Under the pieces are notes generated by a model. That model was not told the origin of the DNA. It ran no database searches and saw only the letters and a program-made list of their open reading frames with translations. From assembly GCF_000003605.2 (NCBI RefSeq), contig NW_003156737.1, positions 568,489 through 632,488 on the forward strand: 64,000 nucleotides of DNA. The letters are read 5' to 3'. The translations under genes were made by a program, and so were the position numbers. This document shows positions 63,064-64,000 of this stretch, one piece after another; position 1 is the first letter of the stretch, and every line of letters starts with the position of its first letter. The stretch is from Saccoglossus kowalevskii (lineage: Eukaryota > Hemichordata > Enteropneusta > Harrimaniidae).

Positions 63064-63546
63064 AAACTGATTTTGACAAAATAATTCAAAAATATATTAA
63101 AATTACTTCATAACGAAATTTATTGCGTGTGTACACAATCAATAATTTTCATGAATAGAAATTACACTAGAATGTTCCAGGAAAAACGTATACTCTCAAT
63201 AGTTTTTGCTCTTTTTTGTCTTGAATTATGAATGAAAGAAGCTGAATTAGATTACAAACTGAGATGTGTTCAACAGCGCGTGTATGAACAAGCTTCAGCT
63301 CGCACGCTGAACGATAGCTTAGTAGTGACTCATTATCACCAGTTACTGTATAAAACATTTTGCCATACTTATGCTTTTTGCGGCATTCTCTGTGTTGTAT
63401 TTTCCTAGACCGACAAATCCCTGGATAATGATTTGCTTTGTTACAGATGTTGCATGTTTCTTCCCTTTCACTGGACATTTGTGTTGATAATCACCATGCA
63501 ATAACAAGTTTGGTTGTAAGTTGCTGTTATTATGTAAATCTGCCAT
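63064..63546 (-). pseudogene. Decayed LTR-retroelement fragment with zinc-knuckle remnant
   Basis: On the minus strand, two overlapping frames (63546-63343 and 63478-63167) each hold part of a CCHC zinc-knuckle region of the kind found in Gypsy-type Gag-Pol proteins. A Cys-Pro...Lys-Gly-Lys stretch lies in one frame. A CNIC...NHY...CRS stretch lies in the other. A frameshift therefore separates the two. No protease, reverse transcriptase or integrase motif follows before the sequence decays at about 63.17 kb. The 63,064-63,291 part recurs at 3.54-3.74 kb. The element is non-functional as seen here. Confidence 0.55.
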
Positions 63547-64000
63547 CTATGTATGATATGTGTAGATTAGTAGAATTTACTGACTCCATGTAGACTTTTC
63601 TATTCCTGACGTATGGCAGTGTCATTGCAGGGTCTGGCAAGGAGCTGTTCTGGACTATCTGATTTATCTTTGTCTGTGAACTAACACACAGCTAGTTGTT
63701 GTATCTTGCACCCATAGTATCAGTGTGAAACATTCAGTAAGTTTGTGTACAGCTGTTTTGTATTACTAGGCAGCGTAGATCATACAAACCTTCACCGTCA
63801 TAGTGTAGTAACCAAGCTCTTTGCGTGAATCATTTTCGATAACCTTATCCAGGATTATGTTTGAAAATCGTCAAAACCACATTATTCATCTTATTCTCAA
63901 ATGATGATTGATGGTCTCGTAGATCATCGTTCACTTCAAGGTTTTAATATTTTGTTAATTCTGAATAAGACACGTTCTTAAAGTACTCTAGTAGAATGAT
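63547..64000. other. No feature seen
   Basis: Right edge of the window. No reading frame, repeat or signal of note. The upstream part of the retroelement relic might continue here but is not recognisable. Confidence 0.5.

Noticed and set aside
1-64000. CRISPR arrays, operons, prophage or bacterial defence systems
   Set aside because: The window is animal nuclear DNA with introns. The repeats are microsatellites and inverted repeats without spacer periodicity.

Overview
This is a eukaryotic, metazoan genomic window. It is AT-rich (roughly two-thirds A+T by eye), gene-poor, and full of microsatellites, inverted repeats and decayed mobile DNA. It has one 570-base assembly gap. The recognisable genes are animal ones: a rhodopsin-class G-protein-coupled receptor, a secreted matrix metalloproteinase with a hemopexin domain, and a Golgi sulfotransferase of the Gal3ST family. 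The last two are split by GT-AG introns with consistent phases. The gene set and sequence style suggest a marine invertebrate, possibly a deuterostome such as a hemichordate or lancelet, but nothing here fixes the species.

Layout. Bases 1-19,400 hold no gene I can support, only simple repeats, a GC-rich inverted repeat at 10.38-10.52 kb and a dispersed-repeat copy at 3.5-3.74 kb. Bases 19.44-22.39 kb form an old inverted duplication whose arms look like the 3' end of a gene or element. Bases 22.4-29.4 kb are empty except for simple repeats. The receptor lies at 29.72-30.79 kb (+), with an intronless coding region and a likely non-coding first exon just upstream. A non-autonomous transposon with terminal inverted repeats and TTAA flanks lies at 37.12-38.18 kb and contains the assembly gap.

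Between 39.83 and 44.26 kb (-) three segments join in frame across plausible splice sites. Together they could be a type II membrane or secreted protein gene of unknown family, but the third segment has a frame break. The metalloproteinase occupies 46.35-50.77 kb (-) as seven exons encoding 444 residues. Its first intron contains a palindromic MITE-like insertion. The sulfotransferase occupies 55.5-58.73 kb (+). Two homologous, tandemly duplicated exons, each encoding a start codon, membrane anchor and stem and each ending in phase 0, precede one large catalytic exon. The right end, 61-63.6 kb, holds an interrupted orphan reading frame and a frameshifted retroelement zinc-knuckle relic.

The genes do not form a pathway. 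The metalloproteinase and the sulfotransferase both act on extracellular or secretory-pathway glycoconjugates and matrix, and the receptor senses an extracellular ligand, probably a peptide. I see no clear undescribed system. The items most worth following are the duplicated first exons of the sulfotransferase, the unknown split gene at 39.8-44.3 kb, the furin site and very short hinge of the metalloproteinase, and the 3-kb inverted duplication.
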